From an uncultured Clostridia bacterium (GTDB lineage: Bacteria > Bacillota > Clostridia > Peptostreptococcales > Anaerovoracaceae): DNA of 15,151 bases. The stretch covers positions 1-15,151 of the forward strand of contig CALDNM010000148.1 in NCBI GenBank assembly GCA_937915045.1, written 5' to 3'. Positions 13,932-15,151 of the stretch are shown piece by piece. The translations under genes were made by a program, and so were the position numbers. Position 1 is the first letter of the stretch. Each line of letters begins with the position of its first letter. The notes under the pieces are model-generated. The model searched no databases. It saw nothing but the letters and a program-made list of their open reading frames with translations, and was not told the DNA's origin.

Positions 13932-14609
13932 TCACTTGTCCTGGACCTCCAGTCTGTATCCCACTTTTCTGAGGGCAGTAATGCCTACCTTTGATTCGAG
14001 ATACTGGAATTTTTTGCGGAGGAATGATATGTACGCTTCGACGTTGTTGTCTGTCGCGTCACTGTCGTATCCCCACACTTTTATGATTATATCTTCTTTT
14101 GTAACTGCTGTACTCTGGCTCGACATCAGAAGCTTCAGTATTTCGAACTCCTTGAAATTGAGATGGATCGATTTCGATCCGCATGAAAGGTCGCACGTCG
14201 ACAGATTGAGCGAAAGGTCCTCGAAAGACTGTTCGTCCATAAGCACTTCGCCATGACGCCTAGTGAGAGCGCGCACGCGCGCGAGAAGCTCTTCGGGAGC
14301 GAACGGTTTCGTCATGTAATCATCCGCGCCGCAGTCCAGCCCCTTCACTTTATCTATGACCTCACTTCTGGCGGTCAGCATTATTATAGGTGTCTGATCT
14401 TTTTCACTTCGCAGTTCTTTCGCGATATCAAACCCGTTCATCCCGGGCAGCATCACATCGAGAACGATCACATCGTATATGCCGGCTTTGGCATAATCAA
14501 GACCGTCAAGTCCGTCGTTCACGACGTCGGTCATGTATTTTTCTTCGGACAGGATCTGCGCCAGTGCGTCGGCGAGCCTGACCTCATCTTCCACAATCAG
14601 TACTCTCAT
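13932..14609 (-). CDS. OmpR/PhoB-family response regulator
   Basis: A 225-residue regulator. The receiver domain (about residues 1-115) has the acidic pocket E7/D8, phosphoacceptor D51 in VIVLDVMLPGMNG, the switch threonine T79 (IIMLTAR) and K101 in YMTKPFAPEELL. The winged-helix DNA-binding domain (about 130-222) includes LNFKEFEILKLLMSSQSTAV, VWGYDSDATDNNVEAYISFL, and RKVGYRLEV at the end. GGAGG lies 7 bases before ATG 14609. It is phosphorylated by the kinase encoded just downstream. Like others of its family it should bind direct repeats with an 11-bp period, and such repeats are present on both strands just upstream (14663-14679 and 14697-14713). Confidence 0.95.
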   Translation of the reverse strand: MRVLIVEDEVRLADALAQILSEEKYMTDVVNDGLDGLDYAKAGIYDVIVLDVMLPGMNGFDIAKELRSEKDQTPIIMLTARSEVIDKVKGLDCGADDYMTKPFAPEELLARVRALTRRHGEVLMDEQSFEDLSLNLSTCDLSCGSKSIHLNFKEFEILKLLMSSQSTAVTKEDIIIKVWGYDSDATDNNVEAYISFLRKKFQYLESKVGITALRKVGYRLEVQDK

Positions 14610-14634
14610 AGAGAAGCCTCCGTTTCTTGCATTT

Positions 14635-14640
14635 ATTATA
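14635..14640 (-). promoter_or_regulatory. -10 element of the two-component operon
   Basis: Minus-strand TATAAT (14640-14635) lies 25 bases before the regulator start. No good -35 is present at the right distance, which fits an activator-dependent promoter. An alternative -10, TATTAT, lies at 14652-14647. Confidence 0.5.
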
Positions 14641-14662
14641 CACTATATAATAAGGAGAATGA

Positions 14663-14679
14663 CTTAAAAATAACTGAAA
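14663..14679 (-). promoter_or_regulatory. Candidate regulator site: 11-bp-spaced direct repeat upstream of the two-component operon
   Basis: On the minus strand, TTTCAG (14679-14674), five bases, then TTTAAG (14668-14663). The 6+5 arrangement with an 11-bp period is typical of PhoB/OmpR-family sites and suggests autoregulation. Confidence 0.5.
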
Positions 14680-14696
14680 CGTCACGGCCCGGGCAC

Positions 14697-14734
14697 TTTA
14701 AGACTTGTTTAAGGTTCATGGTCTATCGTAATAA
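14697..14734 (+). promoter_or_regulatory. Candidate regulated promoter of the 54-codon gene
   Basis: The direct repeat is TTTAAG (14697-14702), five bases, then TTTAAG (14708-14713). The second copy sits where a -35 would lie relative to a -10-like TAATAA (14729-14734). This is the usual layout of a promoter activated by a PhoB/OmpR-family regulator. Confidence 0.55.
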
Positions 14735-14768
14735 CTGTCAAAAGGGAAACAAGTAAGGAGGAAACAGC

Positions 14769-14933
14769 ATGGGTCAGACAATGATGAAAAAAGAAGTAAC
14801 ATTAAAAAAAGAAAACCCGGCAGGAAGTACACAGAATTTATGGGAACGACTTGGAACGATCGCGAAAAATTCGCCGAACGATGTTAAAAAAGAGCAAATG
14901 GTATATCTCTTATCATACCTCCAGATGTGCTGA
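14769..14933 (+). CDS. 54-residue peptide or small protein, possible target of the two-component system
   Basis: ATG 14769 is preceded by AAGGAGG (14755-14761) at 7 bases, one of the best ribosome sites in the window. The product is charged and basic at the N terminus (MMKKEVTLKKENP), has a middle part with WERLGTIAKNSPNDV, and ends in a hydrophobic helix-like stretch, MVYLLSYLQMC, whose last residue is cysteine. It has no signal peptide, no double-glycine leader site and no membrane segment long enough to span. I do not recognise a family. It is divergent from the response regulator, and its promoter carries repeats suited to that regulator, so it may be a regulatory or stress peptide. That role is inference. 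A hairpin at 15081 probably ends its transcript. Confidence 0.6.
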   Translation: MGQTMMKKEVTLKKENPAGSTQNLWERLGTIAKNSPNDVKKEQMVYLLSYLQMC

Positions 14934-15080
14934 TACTGTTTTTCAGCAAGATTTAAGAAAACTCTGTTAGTATGATGTCATCAGATAGAAAGAATAACAG
15001 TTTTGATAGAACTGGCTTCGGCCATTCTAAATAAATATCTCATCCTCTCAATTAGCAGAAATGCTTACACACAAAAATGA

Positions 15081-15122
15081 GATAAGCGGCAGTCCACGTG
15101 GCCTGTCGCTTATCTTGTATTT
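15081..15122. terminator. Terminator hairpin at the right end of the window, possibly bidirectional
   Basis: GATAAGCG (15081-15088) pairs with CGCTTATC (15107-15114); inside are CAG/CTG and the palindrome CCACGTGG. It is followed by TTGTATTTT on the plus strand and by ATTTTTG on the minus strand. The 147 bases between the small gene and this hairpin hold no supported gene. Confidence 0.7.
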
Positions 15123-15151
15123 TAGATAAAATCAAAATAAAAAAGCGAGAA

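Noticed and set aside
14646..14651. A TATAAT on the plus strand, divergent from the regulator gene
   Set aside because: It has no -35 at a usable distance; the small gene has a better-placed promoter with repeats at 14697-14734.
14931..14975. The frame of the 54-codon gene continues after UGA (C-UGA-YCFSARF), suggesting selenocysteine or readthrough
   Set aside because: Only 13 codons follow, the downstream hairpin is weak with a bulge and lacks a convincing SECIS loop, and a simple stop explains it.
14972..15034. A 20-codon ORF (MMSSDRKNNSFDRTGFGHSK)
   Set aside because: It has no ribosome binding site and no promoter of its own.

Overview
The window looks like chromosomal DNA of an anaerobic Bacillota, most likely a member of the Clostridia (Eubacteriales). 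The supporting signs are strong AGGAGG-type ribosome binding sites, TTGACA/TATAAT promoters (several with an extended TG -10), a YtrA-type GntR/ABC cassette, a clostridial-type thiolase, a class-U-like sirtuin, and a radical-SAM/DUF4130 gene pair typical of that group. The genus cannot be fixed from this sequence. Most of the window is of moderate GC. The stretch from about 10.45 to 12.3 kb is visibly richer in A+T and holds decayed genes.

Layout. (1) 1-232: the 3' end of a fumarylacetoacetate-hydrolase-family gene, followed by a terminator. (2) 318-2802: a promoter, then a radical SAM protein with a C-terminal helix-hairpin-helix, overlapping by 4 bp a DUF4130 protein; this is a presumed DNA-modification or repair pair. 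(3) 2857-3642: a Sir2 NAD-dependent deacylase on its own extended -10 promoter, ending at a hairpin shared with the convergent operon. (4) 5895-3704, minus strand: a GntR (YtrA-like) repressor, an ABC ATPase and an ABC permease, with a consensus promoter and a palindromic operator in the leader. (5) 6331-5936, minus strand: a glyoxalase/VOC protein that appears to have lost a helix. (6) 6353-8815: an operon of surE, an isochorismatase-family hydrolase and a DUF2156 protein. (7) 8822-10086: acetyl-CoA acetyltransferase with its own promoter, followed by two terminators.

(8) 10300-12400 is an A+T-rich accessory island. It holds the remnant of a zinc-ribbon protein, a short gene frameshifted in an A7 run, and a transcription unit with a good promoter and a long, possibly structured leader. 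That unit encodes a secreted protein broken by two stops and two frameshifts. Its original stop codon still overlaps the TTG start of an intact 142-residue membrane-anchored protein, so the two were once translationally coupled. (9) 14609-12402, minus strand: an OmpR-type response regulator and a sensor histidine kinase with an unusual tail of about 85 residues. (10) 14769-14933, divergent from the regulator: a 54-codon ORF with a near-perfect ribosome binding site. The intergenic region between regulator and small ORF carries 11-bp-spaced direct repeats (TTTAAG-N5-TTTAAG on the plus strand, TTTCAG-N5-TTTAAG on the minus strand), as expected of a PhoB/OmpR-family regulator acting on itself and on the small gene.

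The most interesting points are the two-component system with its putative small-peptide target, the decayed secreted/membrane protein pair with its leader, and the enlarged radical SAM protein. No tRNA, rRNA, CRISPR array or intact mobile element was found.
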